Assembly (NCBI GenBank): GCA_046160865.1
Contig: JBJXHG010000007.1
Location: 1 to 7,013, forward strand
Direction: 5' to 3'
Length of the DNA stretch: 7,013 nucleotides
Origin: JBJXHG01 sp046160865
GTDB lineage: Bacteria; Planctomycetota; UBA1135; GCA-002686595
Below, one piece after another: positions 1 to 6,932 of this stretch (positions within the stretch are counted from its first letter, which is position 1; each line of letters begins with the position of its first letter). The notes under the pieces are model-generated. The model was not told the DNA's origin. It was given only the letters and a program-made list of their open reading frames with translations, and ran no database searches. The position numbers were made by a program, and so were the translations under genes.

Positions 1-28
1 GCATCGGCGCCGTCTGCGGCGCCGATGC
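1..28. terminator. Perfect 11-bp inverted repeat, candidate terminator hairpin
   Basis: GCATCGGCGCC and GGCGCCGATGC are perfect reverse complements separated by the 6-nt loop GTCTGC. The element sits 60 bp past the stop of the minus-strand aminopeptidase gene. It could end that transcript or, read the other way, end a plus-strand gene lying left of the window. Neither strand shows a clear T-tract inside the window, so intrinsic termination is inferred from the stem alone. The repeat begins at base 1, so its true outer limit is unknown. Confidence 0.45.
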
Positions 29-40
29 GAGTGCCGACTC

Positions 41-59
41 CCGCGGCCGAAGGCCGCGG
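41..59 (-). terminator. Second hairpin, 8-bp perfect stem with 3-nt loop
   Basis: CCGCGGCC and GGCCGCGG pair perfectly around the triloop GAA (UUC in the minus-strand transcript). It lies 28 bp beyond the aminopeptidase stop codon, the usual place for a terminator. The stem is entirely G and C and no U-run follows it, so it is a candidate transcript-end structure, not a canonical rho-independent terminator. Together with the repeat at 1-28 it forms two hairpins in tandem. Confidence 0.4.
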
Positions 60-87
60 AATCTGCGCTGCTGCATGGCGACCGCGC

Positions 88-1944
88 CTACTTCGCCAGG
101 CCGAGGATCTTGTCGATCGTGCCCGTCGACACGGCGTGGTAGCGCGGGCGCGCCTTCACGTAGATCGCACGCGCGCGCTTCATGCCTTCGTCGGTCTTCG
201 CGAGCTCGGTGTAGAGCGGCTTCAAGAACTTGCGCCGGCCGACGGTCATCAAGAACTGCTCGAGCTTGTCTTCCGACGCGCCGTAGCCGGTCTTGATCGC
301 GAGGCGCAGCCACACGCACTGGATCTCGGAGTTGCCCGAGTTCGAGAGCTGGTACTTGTTGTCGAGCCGCGCCATCGTCGTCGCGTCGACGGTGTCCGCG
401 ATGCCTTCGAGGAAGTGCAGCCACTGCTGCGTCACCCAGCCTTGGGCTTGCAGCGCGTCGGCTTGCTTCGACTGCTTGAACTTCTCGACCTGGAGGTCGA
501 CTGCCGAGAGCTGCGCGGACTTCACGCGCGGCGTGTCGATCGGCAGGCCGGGCTGATTCAGCCAGGCGTCGAGATCGATCTTCGCCGCGCGCTCCGGCTG
601 CGCGTTCAGCAGGTTGCGCTTCAGGTACGTGACGAACTCCTCGGTCGTGATGCTGTCGAACGCGTACGTGTTGAAGTACGACGTGAGGAAACGGTCGAAG
701 CGACGGCGTCCGAAGACTTCCTCCAACCGCGACAGGAACAGCGCGCCTTTCGTGTACGCGACCTCCGTCAGCGCGTCGTCCGGGTGACGACCCGCGAGAT
801 CGATGTGCAGCACCTGATCGCGCGGCGCGAGCTCCTTCATCTCGCGCTCGAGATCGCCGAGCGAGAGCTCCTTCTCCATGTCGGCGCGCTCGACGCCGTA
901 CACCTCTTCCATGATCCGCTGCTCGAAGTAGACCGTGAAGCCTTCGTTCAGCCAGAAGTCGCGCCACGTCGCGTTCGTGACGAGGTTGCCGGACCACGAA
1001 TGCGCGAGCTCGTGCGCGATCAGCGACACGAGCGACTTGTCCCCCGCCATGATCGTCGGCGTCGCGAACGTGAGGCGCGGATTCTCCATGCCGCCGAACG
1101 GGAACGACGGCGGCAGGATGATCACGTCGTAGCGACCCCAGCGGTAGCGACCGAACAGGTCCTCGGCGACGTCGACCATCTTCTCCGTGTCGGAGAACTC
1201 GGCTTGCGCCTTCTCGACGACGGAAGGCTCGGCCCACACGCCGCAGCGATCCGAGATCGCGCGGAACTCGATGCGACCGCACGCGAGCGCGATCAAGTAC
1301 GGCGGGATCTTGTTCGTCATCCGGAAGTGGAACGCGCCGTCCTCGCCGCGCCCGAGCTGCTCGGCGCTCATCACGGCGGTCAGCCCCGACGGCGCGGTGA
1401 TGTGTGCTTCGTACGTGACGCGCACGCCGGGTGAGTCTTGGAGCGGGATCCACGTGCGGGTCAAGATCGCTTGGCCCTGCGTGAACAAGTACGGCGCGGC
1501 GCCGTCGGCGGTCTGTTCCGGTGCGAGCCACTGCAGTGCGTCGGAGCGCTCGGTCGTGTGGTACGCGATCTTGACGCGGTGATCCTCGCGCGTGAGCACG
1601 ATCGTCAGCGCGGAGCCTATCCGCGCGTCCTCGGGCGACAGCTCGAAGCGCCGCGGAGTGCCGTCGGAGCCCGTGACGCTCTCGATCTCGAGCCCTTTCG
1701 AGTCGAGCACGAGCGGCGCGGACATGTCGCTGCGCTCGAGCGTGAGCATGGCCGTGCCCTGCGCTTGCTTGCGCGCGAACTCGAGCGCGAGCGTGAGGTC
1801 GACGTGCGTCACGCGCACGCGATTCGGTTCGGCGTGGCTGTGGATGTCCATCGGAAGCGTCGGAGCGGCGGACGGGCGCAGCTCGGCGGGCAAGGCTTGG
1901 CAGGCGGCGAGGACGGCGAGTGCGAGGACGGCTGTACTTTTCAT
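88..1944 (-). CDS. M1 family zinc aminopeptidase, leukotriene A4 hydrolase type, predicted lipoprotein
   Basis: This 618-residue enzyme should remove N-terminal residues from peptides using one zinc ion. Visible motifs are GGMEN (284-288, substrate amino-group binding) and HELAH (311-315) followed 18 residues later by E334 in WLNEG, the complete HExxH-x18-E zinc site. Y397 (EVAYTKG) is the likely transition-state tyrosine. The C-terminal segment GRRKF...PLYTEL (569-581) matches the helical domain of LTA4 hydrolases, including the Arg and Lys that bind the substrate carboxylate. Length is close to human LTA4 hydrolase (about 610) plus a leader. The ATG at 1944 is chosen because it opens directly on a lipoprotein signal: Lys2, a hydrophobic stretch, then lipobox LAAC with Cys15. 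Gln at +2 argues against inner-membrane retention under the E. coli rule. The frame stays open upstream to 2316, but that part only translates the DNA repeat array. The Shine-Dalgarno is weak (TTTGGGG). The gene is divergent from sucA. The family assignment is firm; the substrate is not known. Confidence 0.93.
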   Translation of the reverse strand: MKSTAVLALAVLAACQALPAELRPSAAPTLPMDIHSHAEPNRVRVTHVDLTLALEFARKQAQGTAMLTLERSDMSAPLVLDSKGLEIESVTGSDGTPRRFELSPEDARIGSALTIVLTREDHRVKIAYHTTERSDALQWLAPEQTADGAAPYLFTQGQAILTRTWIPLQDSPGVRVTYEAHITAPSGLTAVMSAEQLGRGEDGAFHFRMTNKIPPYLIALACGRIEFRAISDRCGVWAEPSVVEKAQAEFSDTEKMVDVAEDLFGRYRWGRYDVIILPPSFPFGGMENPRLTFATPTIMAGDKSLVSLIAHELAHSWSGNLVTNATWRDFWLNEGFTVYFEQRIMEEVYGVERADMEKELSLGDLEREMKELAPRDQVLHIDLAGRHPDDALTEVAYTKGALFLSRLEEVFGRRRFDRFLTSYFNTYAFDSITTEEFVTYLKRNLLNAQPERAAKIDLDAWLNQPGLPIDTPRVKSAQLSAVDLQVEKFKQSKQADALQAQGWVTQQWLHFLEGIADTVDATTMARLDNKYQLSNSGNSEIQCVWLRLAIKTGYGASEDKLEQFLMTVGRRKFLKPLYTELAKTDEGMKRARAIYVKARPRYHAVSTGTIDKILGLAK

Positions 1945-2008
1945 GGCGCCCCAAAGCTCGCGTCGCAGCGTCCCGTTGTAAATGGCCGACGCGCGAGAAT
2001 GCGGCGCC

Positions 2009-2114
2009 GAGCGCTCGCCCCGCCGCGTTTCGGAGCGCTCGCCCCGCCGCGTTTCGAGGCGCTCGCCCCGCCGCGTTTCGGGGCGCTCGCCCCGCCGCGT
2101 TTCGGGGCGCTCGC
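2009..2114. repeat. 24-bp tandem repeat, four full copies plus a 10-bp partial copy
   Basis: The units run 2009-2032, 2033-2056, 2057-2080 and 2081-2104, followed by a partial unit at 2105-2114. All share the core GCGCTCGCCCCGCCGCG followed by TTTCG. They differ only in the first two or three bases: GAG in units 1 and 2, AGG in unit 3, GGG in unit 4 and the partial. Units 1 and 2 start with the palindrome GAGCGCTC. Because 24 is a multiple of three, translation gives an eight-residue repeat in every open frame, but the array lies outside both flanking genes. It could be replication slippage, a spreading repeat, or a set of binding sites. Confidence 0.95.
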
Positions 2115-2229
2115 GCGACGCACGACGGACGGCGTTCGGCGGCGGTCGAGCGAGCGTCGCCGGGCCGCCCGGAACCGCAACTCGACGCTTGCGCGCACCG
2201 CGCGAGACGCGGAAGCTCGCGCGCGCCTC

Positions 2230-2238
2230 TGGTATCCT
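2230..2238 (+). promoter_or_regulatory. Candidate extended -10 promoter for sucA-sucB
   Basis: TGGTATCCT matches the extended -10 form (TG, one base, then TATNNT). It would start transcription near 2245, giving a leader of roughly 74 nt. No good -35 hexamer is seen at the usual spacing; the nearest TTG-containing match (2189-2194) is too far away. It lies between the repeat array and the strong ribosome-binding sequence, which is where a sucA promoter is expected. The sigma-factor preferences of the organism are unknown. Confidence 0.3.
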
Positions 2239-2271
2239 CTTCGCCCCGTTTGTCCCGGCGGAACCACCCCA

Positions 2272-2282
2272 TAAAGGAGGTG
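2272..2282 (+). promoter_or_regulatory. Extended Shine-Dalgarno sequence, far upstream of sucA
   Basis: TAAAGGAGGTG is complementary over 11 nt to the CACCUCCUUUA found at the 3' end of many bacterial 16S rRNAs. The nearest credible start, ATG 2319, is 36 nt beyond its last base, against the usual 5-10 nt. No ATG, GTG or TTG lies at normal distance in any frame. The in-frame GTG at 2280-2282 overlaps the motif itself. Within the spacer, CCGG-TTC-CCGG (2290-2300) can fold. Two CCTCC runs (2304-2308, 2308-2312) could pair with the GGAGG of this element. Confidence 0.6.
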
Positions 2283-2318
2283 GCGAGCGCCGGTTCCCGG
2301 GCCCCTCCCTCCCCATCC

Positions 2319-5129
2319 ATGACCGAGACCGACCGCTGGCCGAACGTCGCCAACCTCGACTTCGTCGAGGACCTCTACGCGCGTTTCCTCGAGGATCCGG
2401 CCACGACGCCCGAGCCGTGGCGCGGCTACTTCACGGACCTCGCGCGTGAGTCCGGCCCGCAGGCGACGCGCGTCGGTCCGAGCTTCCGCCCCGCGAGCCT
2501 CTTCAATCCGCCCGCAGCGGCGGCGAACGGACACACGCACGGGAACGGCGCCGCGGCGGAGGTCGCCGCGCTGCAAGATCGCGTCGACCAGCTCGTGCGC
2601 TCGTACCGCGTGCGCGGCCACATGCACGCCGAGCTCGATCCGCTCGGACTGCCGCGGCGGCACTTCAAGGAGCTCGACCTCGACTTCTACGGCTTCACCG
2701 AGCGCGACCTCGAGCGACAGTTCTCGACCAATCGCATGCACGGCCCCGCGCGCGCGACGTTGCGCGAGATCCTCGAGCGCCTGAAGAGCACGTACTGCCG
2801 CTCGATCGGCGTGCAGTTCATGCACATCGACAACCTCGAGAAGAAGTCGTGGCTGCAAGAGCGGATGGAGGGCACGCAGAACCACCTCCAGCTCCCGCGC
2901 GCGGAGCAGCTGCGCATCCTGACGCGACTCACCGACGCGGTGATGTTCGAGGAGTTCATCCAGAAGAAGTTCCTGGGCGCGAAGAGCTTCTCGCTCGAAG
3001 GCTGCGAGAGCTTGATCCCGCTGCTCGACCTCGCGATCGACCGCGCGGGCGAGCACTCGGTCGCGGAGATCGTGCTCGGCATGGCGCACCGCGGGCGCTT
3101 GAACGTGCTCGCCAACATCCTCGGCAAGAGCCCGCGCGAGATCTTCCGCGAGTTCGCCGACGCCGACGGCGAGAAGAAGAAGGGTCGCGGGGACGTGAAG
3201 TACCACCTCGGTTACTCGAGCGAGTACACGACGTCACGCGGCAAGGCCGTGCACCTCTCGCTGTGCTTCAACCCGAGCCACCTCGAGTTCGTGAATCCCG
3301 TCGCGCTCGGGCGCGTGCGCGCGAAGCAAGACCGCTACGGCGATCGCATGCACGACCACGGCATGGCGATCCTGATCCACGGTGACGCGTCGTTCATCGG
3401 GCAGGGCGTCGTGCAGGAGTCGCTCAACTTGTCGCAGCTCGCGGGCTTCGCGACGGGCGGCACGTTGCACGTCATCGTGAACAACCAGATCGGATTCACG
3501 ACCGATCCGCGGGACGCGCGCTCGTCGCCGTACTGCACGGACGTCGCGAAGATGCTGCAGATCCCGATCTTCCACGTGAACGGCGAAGACCCGGAAGCCG
3601 TCGCGCAAGTCGTCGCGCTCGCGATGGACTTCCGTCACGAGTTCAAGAGCGACGTCGTGATCGACATGTACGGCTACCGCCGCCGCGGCCACAACGAAGG
3701 CGACGAGCCGGCGTTCACGCAGCCGGTCCTGTACAACGCGATCCGCAGCCGCAAACCCGTGCGCGAAGGCTATCTCGATCACTTGCTCGCGCTGGGCAAT
3801 GTGAAGCGCGACGAGGCGGACGAGATCGCGCGCGATCGACGCCAGCACCTGGAAGACGAGCTCTCGGCGTCGAAGAGCGAGTCGTTCGTGCACCGCCCGG
3901 ACACGCTCGGCACGCTGTGGCAGGGCTACGTCGGCGGTGCCGACGAGAGCACGCCGGAAGTCGAGACGCGCGTGCCGCGCGAGCGCTTGGCCGATCTCCT
4001 GCTGCGCCAAGTCGCGGTGCCGGCGGGCTTCCGTCCGCATCCGAAGATCGAGCGCATGCTCGAAACGCGCGCGGAGATGGCGCAGGGCAAGCGGCCGCTC
4101 GATTGGGGCGGCGGCGAAGCGCTCGCGCTCGCGAGCTTGCTCGCGGACGGCACGCGCGTCCGCATCACCGGTCAAGATTGCGAGCGCGGCACGTTCAGCC
4201 ACCGGCACGCGGTGTTGCACGACGTCGACACGGGCGCGCGGCACACACCGCTCGAGCACCTCGACGCGCAGCAAGGCACGTTCGCGATCTACAACAGCTC
4301 GCTCTCCGAGCCGGGCGTGATGGGCTTCGAGTACGGTTACTCGCTCGACTGCCCCGAAGGTCTCGTCGTGTGGGAGGCGCAGTTCGGCGACTTCTGCAAC
4401 GTCGCGCAAGTCATCATCGATCAGTTCCTCGTGAGCGCCGAAGAGAAGTGGCGCCGCTTGTCGGGCCTCGTGCTGCTCTTGCCGCACGGCTTCGAAGGCC
4501 AAGGTCCCGAGCACTCGAGCGCGCGGCTCGAACGCTTCTTGTCGATGTCGGCCGACGACAACATCCAAGTCGTCAACCTGACGACGCCGGCGCAGCTCTT
4601 CCATTGTTTGCGACGCCAAGTGCTGCGCCCGTGGCGCAAGCCGCTCATCGTGATGTCGCCCAAGAGCTTGCTGCGGCATCCGCGCGCGACGTCGACGCTC
4701 GAGGACTGCGCCTCGGGCAGCTTCCGCCGCATCCTGCCGGACACGCGCACGAGCAGCGCGCGCACCGAGCGCGTGCTCCTGTGCAGCGGCAAGATCTACT
4801 ACGAGCTCGAGGAGCAGCGCGAGAAGGACGGGCGCGACGAGGTCGCGATCCTGCGCCTCGAGCAGCTCTACCCGTTGTCCGAAGCCGAGCTGCGCGCCGC
4901 GCTCGCGCCGTACTCGGACACGACGCCGGTCGTGTGGATCCAAGAGGAGCCGGAGAACATGGGCGCGTGGCGCACGCTGTACGCGCGCTTCGGCACGACG
5001 CTGTTCGGCCGGCCGTTCTCGTTCCTCTCGCGGCCCGCGGCGGCGAGCCCAGCGACGGGATCGACGAGCGCGCACAAGCTCGAGCAGCAAGAGATCCTGA
5101 CCCGCGCGCTCGCGGCGCGCGCGCGTTGA
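2319..5129 (+). CDS. sucA: 2-oxoglutarate dehydrogenase E1 component (decarboxylating, ThDP-dependent)
   Basis: SucA decarboxylates 2-oxoglutarate and reductively succinylates the lipoyl group of E2, a cytoplasmic TCA-cycle step. The 936-residue product is nearly the length of E. coli SucA (933). Residues 12-45 form the short N-terminal helix region of this family (FVEDLYARFLEDP). RVRGHMHAELDPLG (98-110) is typical of the next segment. The ThDP domain includes GMAHRG with H257, KYHLG with H296, and the cofactor signature GDAS (355-358) through NNQIGFTT (388-395). The transketolase-like pyrimidine domain spans about 595-790, with GQD (618-620) and HGFEGQGPEHSSAR (723-736). The C-terminal domain includes PKSLLRHP and WIQEEPENMGAW (873-884). 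Conserved residues appear intact. The ATG at 2319 is chosen because family similarity begins there; the longer open frame upstream only translates the repeat array. sucB follows after 37 bp, so the two are probably cotranscribed. The start lacks a normally spaced Shine-Dalgarno. Confidence 0.97.
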   Translation: MTETDRWPNVANLDFVEDLYARFLEDPATTPEPWRGYFTDLARESGPQATRVGPSFRPASLFNPPAAAANGHTHGNGAAAEVAALQDRVDQLVRSYRVRGHMHAELDPLGLPRRHFKELDLDFYGFTERDLERQFSTNRMHGPARATLREILERLKSTYCRSIGVQFMHIDNLEKKSWLQERMEGTQNHLQLPRAEQLRILTRLTDAVMFEEFIQKKFLGAKSFSLEGCESLIPLLDLAIDRAGEHSVAEIVLGMAHRGRLNVLANILGKSPREIFREFADADGEKKKGRGDVKYHLGYSSEYTTSRGKAVHLSLCFNPSHLEFVNPVALGRVRAKQDRYGDRMHDHGMAILIHGDASFIGQGVVQESLNLSQLAGFATGGTLHVIVNNQIGFTTDPRDARSSPYCTDVAKMLQIPIFHVNGEDPEAVAQVVALAMDFRHEFKSDVVIDMYGYRRRGHNEGDEPAFTQPVLYNAIRSRKPVREGYLDHLLALGNVKRDEADEIARDRRQHLEDELSASKSESFVHRPDTLGTLWQGYVGGADESTPEVETRVPRERLADLLLRQVAVPAGFRPHPKIERMLETRAEMAQGKRPLDWGGGEALALASLLADGTRVRITGQDCERGTFSHRHAVLHDVDTGARHTPLEHLDAQQGTFAIYNSSLSEPGVMGFEYGYSLDCPEGLVVWEAQFGDFCNVAQVIIDQFLVSAEEKWRRLSGLVLLLPHGFEGQGPEHSSARLERFLSMSADDNIQVVNLTTPAQLFHCLRRQVLRPWRKPLIVMSPKSLLRHPRATSTLEDCASGSFRRILPDTRTSSARTERVLLCSGKIYYELEEQREKDGRDEVAILRLEQLYPLSEAELRAALAPYSDTTPVVWIQEEPENMGAWRTLYARFGTTLFGRPFSFLSRPAAASPATGSTSAHKLEQQEILTRALAARAR

Positions 5130-5166
5130 AACACTCCGCACACCGAATCGACGAGGAAAGAGAAAC

Positions 5167-6408
5167 ATGGCGGTTGAACTGAAGGTGCCGACGGTCGGCG
5201 AATCGATCACCGAGGTGCAGATCGGCGACTGGCTCGTGCCGGAAGGCCAGAGCGCGAACAAGGAAGACGCACTGGTCGTGATCGAGACCGACAAAGTCAC
5301 GGTCGAGTTGCCCGCGCCCGTCGATGGCACGGTGACGCGCGTCCTGAAGAAGAAGGGCGACACCGCGGCGGTCGGCGAAGTGATCGGCTACATCGAGGAA
5401 GGTGCGGTGAACGCCGCGCCGAAGTCGAAGCCCGCCGCGAAGAGCGAGAGCGCGAGCTCCGCCACCGCGACGAAGGCGCCGCCCGCGTCGAGGTCCTCGA
5501 AGACCGCGACGTCGAGCGAAGCTCGCGTGATGACGGCGGACACGCGCGTCATGCCCGCTGCCGCGCGCGCATTGCACACGAGCGGCATCGCCGCCGAGGA
5601 CGTCGAGCCGACGGGCCCGGGCGGCCGGATGTTGAAGGGAGACGTGCAGCGTGCGGCCGAAGGCAAGCCGGCTGCCAAGGCGCGCACCGGCGTGCCCTCC
5701 GGCGGCATGCGCGAAGAAGAACTCGTGCCGATGACGCCGTTGCGCAAGCGCATCGCGCAACGCCTCGTCGAGGCGAAGAACACCGCCGCGCTGCTGACGA
5801 CGTTCAACGAGATCGACATGTCGGCGGCGGTCGCGCTGCGCAACCAGCACAAGGATGCGTTCCTCCAGAAGCACGGCGTGAAGCTCGGCTTCATGTCGTT
5901 CTTCGTGAAGGCGTCGATCGACGCGCTCAAGCTCGTGCCGCAGATGAACGCGGAGATCCGCGGCGACTCGATCGCGTACCACAACTACTGCGACATCGGC
6001 GTCGCGGTCGGCGGCGGCAAGGGTCTCGTCGTCCCGGTGCTGCGCAACGCGGAGCGCATGAGCTTCGCCGAAGTCGAGCTCGCGATCGGCGAGCTCGCGG
6101 CGCGAGCGCAAGCCAATAAACTCACGCTCGACGAGCTCACCGGCGGCACGTTCACGATCAGCAACGGCGGCGTGTACGGATCGCTGCTCTCGACGCCGAT
6201 CGTGAATCCGCCGCAGAGCGGCATCCTCGGCCTGCACGCGATCCAGGACCGCCCGGTCGCGCTGAACGGTCAAGTCGTCATCCGTCCGATGATGTACGTC
6301 GCGGTCACGTACGATCACCGGCTCGTCGACGGGCGCGAAGCCGTCACGTTCCTCAAGCGCATCAAGGACTGCGTCGAGAACCCGGCGCGGATGCTGCTGG
6401 AGGTGTGA
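5167..6408 (+). CDS. sucB: Dihydrolipoyllysine-residue succinyltransferase, E2 of 2-oxoglutarate dehydrogenase complex
   Basis: SucB forms the core of the complex, accepts the succinyl group from SucA on its lipoyl arm and transfers it to CoA. Its 413 residues fit the family (405 in E. coli). One lipoyl domain occupies about 2-78, with the lipoylated K43 in ETDKVTVE. An Ala/Lys/Ser-rich flexible linker covers about 81-120. The peripheral-subunit-binding domain lies at about 128-165 (RVMPAAARAL...GPGGRMLKGDV). A second linker leads to the acyltransferase domain (about 185-413), with FTISNGG (329-335) and the catalytic DHRLVDG (383-389; H384, D388). The VPTVGESITE start and the single lipoyl domain favour SucB over the pyruvate enzyme, as does adjacency to sucA. 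The ATG has a good Shine-Dalgarno, GAGGAAAGAG at 5153-5162. No E3 gene follows on the same strand, so E3 must be encoded elsewhere. Confidence 0.97.
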   Translation: MAVELKVPTVGESITEVQIGDWLVPEGQSANKEDALVVIETDKVTVELPAPVDGTVTRVLKKKGDTAAVGEVIGYIEEGAVNAAPKSKPAAKSESASSATATKAPPASRSSKTATSSEARVMTADTRVMPAAARALHTSGIAAEDVEPTGPGGRMLKGDVQRAAEGKPAAKARTGVPSGGMREEELVPMTPLRKRIAQRLVEAKNTAALLTTFNEIDMSAAVALRNQHKDAFLQKHGVKLGFMSFFVKASIDALKLVPQMNAEIRGDSIAYHNYCDIGVAVGGGKGLVVPVLRNAERMSFAEVELAIGELAARAQANKLTLDELTGGTFTISNGGVYGSLLSTPIVNPPQSGILGLHAIQDRPVALNGQVVIRPMMYVAVTYDHRLVDGREAVTFLKRIKDCVENPARMLLEV

Positions 6409-6470
6409 CCCGTCGCGTGCACTACTAATTGACCGCTCTGCTCAGTGCAACTACCAGCGTGCACAACGCG

Positions 6471-6932
6471 CTACGAATTCACGTTTGACGTTGTCGAACT
6501 TGGCACCGCGCGAGGCCGTTTCATGAAGACCACGATCGCACCGTACCGTGGGCCGTCGAGCCCATTGAGTCCGTGCTCAATGTCGATCTGCTTCCCCAGC
6601 TTGCTTGTCCAACGCCCGCTGGGCAGCTGACGCGCTGCGTGCTTGACGCGACGAAATACGTCCGCGTAGATCGCGATCTTTTCGGTTTCTTCCTCGGCGA
6701 CGCCGTCGCGGCACACGACATACCCAAGACCTTCATACAGCGTGATAAACGCGGCGACAGAGTCCGTTCGCTGAATACCTTCTGGCCAATACGCACCAGA
6801 ACTTGTCGTCGGCCACCAGAACCGCGTCATGTCACCTGCCGCCCACGCGATGCAGTTGTAGGTCGGATCCGGTGGGCTCGTCTGGGCCTGTTCCGCACCC
6901 GATTTCCTGGACAGTGAGTTGACGGTAATCAC
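6471..6932 (-). CDS. Uncharacterised protein with YNCIAWA / HAARQL / WTSKLG / DIEH motifs (DUF7689-like)
   Basis: No function is established. The 153-residue product has YNCIAWAAGD (25-34), then FWWP, YWPEG, a central helix-like stretch AFITLYEGLGY, EKIAIYA, KHAARQLPSGRWTSKLG (97-113), DIEH (117-120) and YGAIVVFMKRP. From memory this pattern belongs to a widespread bacterial family, probably DUF7689; I could not check. A cysteine before a helix and a histidine opening a strand resemble a papain-like Cys-His pair (C27, H98), but that is inference. No signal peptide or membrane segment is seen. I prefer the GTG at 6932 because AAGGTG lies 5 nt upstream (6943-6938). The frame stays open through another GTG at 7007 to the window edge, so a longer protein is possible. 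It converges on sucB, 62 bp between stops. GC is about 61% by hand count over 6481-6900, and codons ending in A or T (TAT, TTT, GGT, GAA) and CTG are common, unlike its neighbours. Confidence 0.72.
   Translation of the reverse strand: MITVNSLSRKSGAEQAQTSPPDPTYNCIAWAAGDMTRFWWPTTSSGAYWPEGIQRTDSVAAFITLYEGLGYVVCRDGVAEEETEKIAIYADVFRRVKHAARQLPSGRWTSKLGKQIDIEHGLNGLDGPRYGAIVVFMKRPRAVPSSTTSNVNS

Larger units (their letters stand above)
1945..2318. other. Divergent intergenic region between aminopeptidase and sucA
   Basis: This 374-bp stretch holds no convincing gene. All frames through it are open only because of GC bias and a repeat whose unit is a multiple of three. From left to right it contains the weak leader of the aminopeptidase, the 24-bp repeat array, a candidate promoter for sucA and the strong Shine-Dalgarno-like sequence. 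For the aminopeptidase, a poor -10-like TACAAC lies on the minus strand at 1975-1980, about 30 nt from the start codon, with no recognisable -35 box; I do not consider it established. Confidence 0.7.

Noticed and set aside
25..1434. Long plus-strand open frame of 469 codons opposite the aminopeptidase
   Set aside because: Its translation is an Arg/Leu/Val/Glu-rich shadow of the minus-strand gene with no motifs. High GC keeps antisense frames open.
2009..2114. CRISPR array
   Set aside because: The 24-bp units abut each other with no unique spacers, so this is a simple tandem repeat.
2160..2172. Palindrome CCGGGC-C-GCCCGG as an operator
   Set aside because: Short GC-only dyads are expected by chance at this base composition and no second copy or known consensus supports it.
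1945..2316. N-terminal extension of the aminopeptidase through the repeat array (about 124 extra residues)
   Set aside because: The extension is repetitive Arg/Glu/Thr sequence encoded by the 24-bp repeat and would bury the lipoprotein signal that begins at Met 1944.
1920..2318. N-terminal extension of SucA from an upstream ATG at 1920
   Set aside because: It overlaps the aminopeptidase start and the repeat array, is Arg/Ala-rich, and family similarity begins only at the ATG at 2319.
3234..6318. Minus-strand open frames of 709 and 557 codons opposite sucA and sucB
   Set aside because: They are low-complexity Arg/Ala/Val/Asp-rich antisense translations of strongly conserved genes, with no recognisable domain and no plausible ribosome site.
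6409..6470. Terminator or recombination site between sucB and the convergent gene, based on GCGTGCAC occurring at 6415-6422 and 6457-6464
   Set aside because: The 6-bp self-complementary part could pair only across a 36-nt loop, with no T-run. The two copies are too short to call an attachment site or integron element.
6445..6917. Plus-strand small open frames opposite the cysteine/histidine-motif gene
   Set aside because: The minus-strand product carries coherent conserved-looking motifs and a ribosome site, whereas the plus-strand frames show none.
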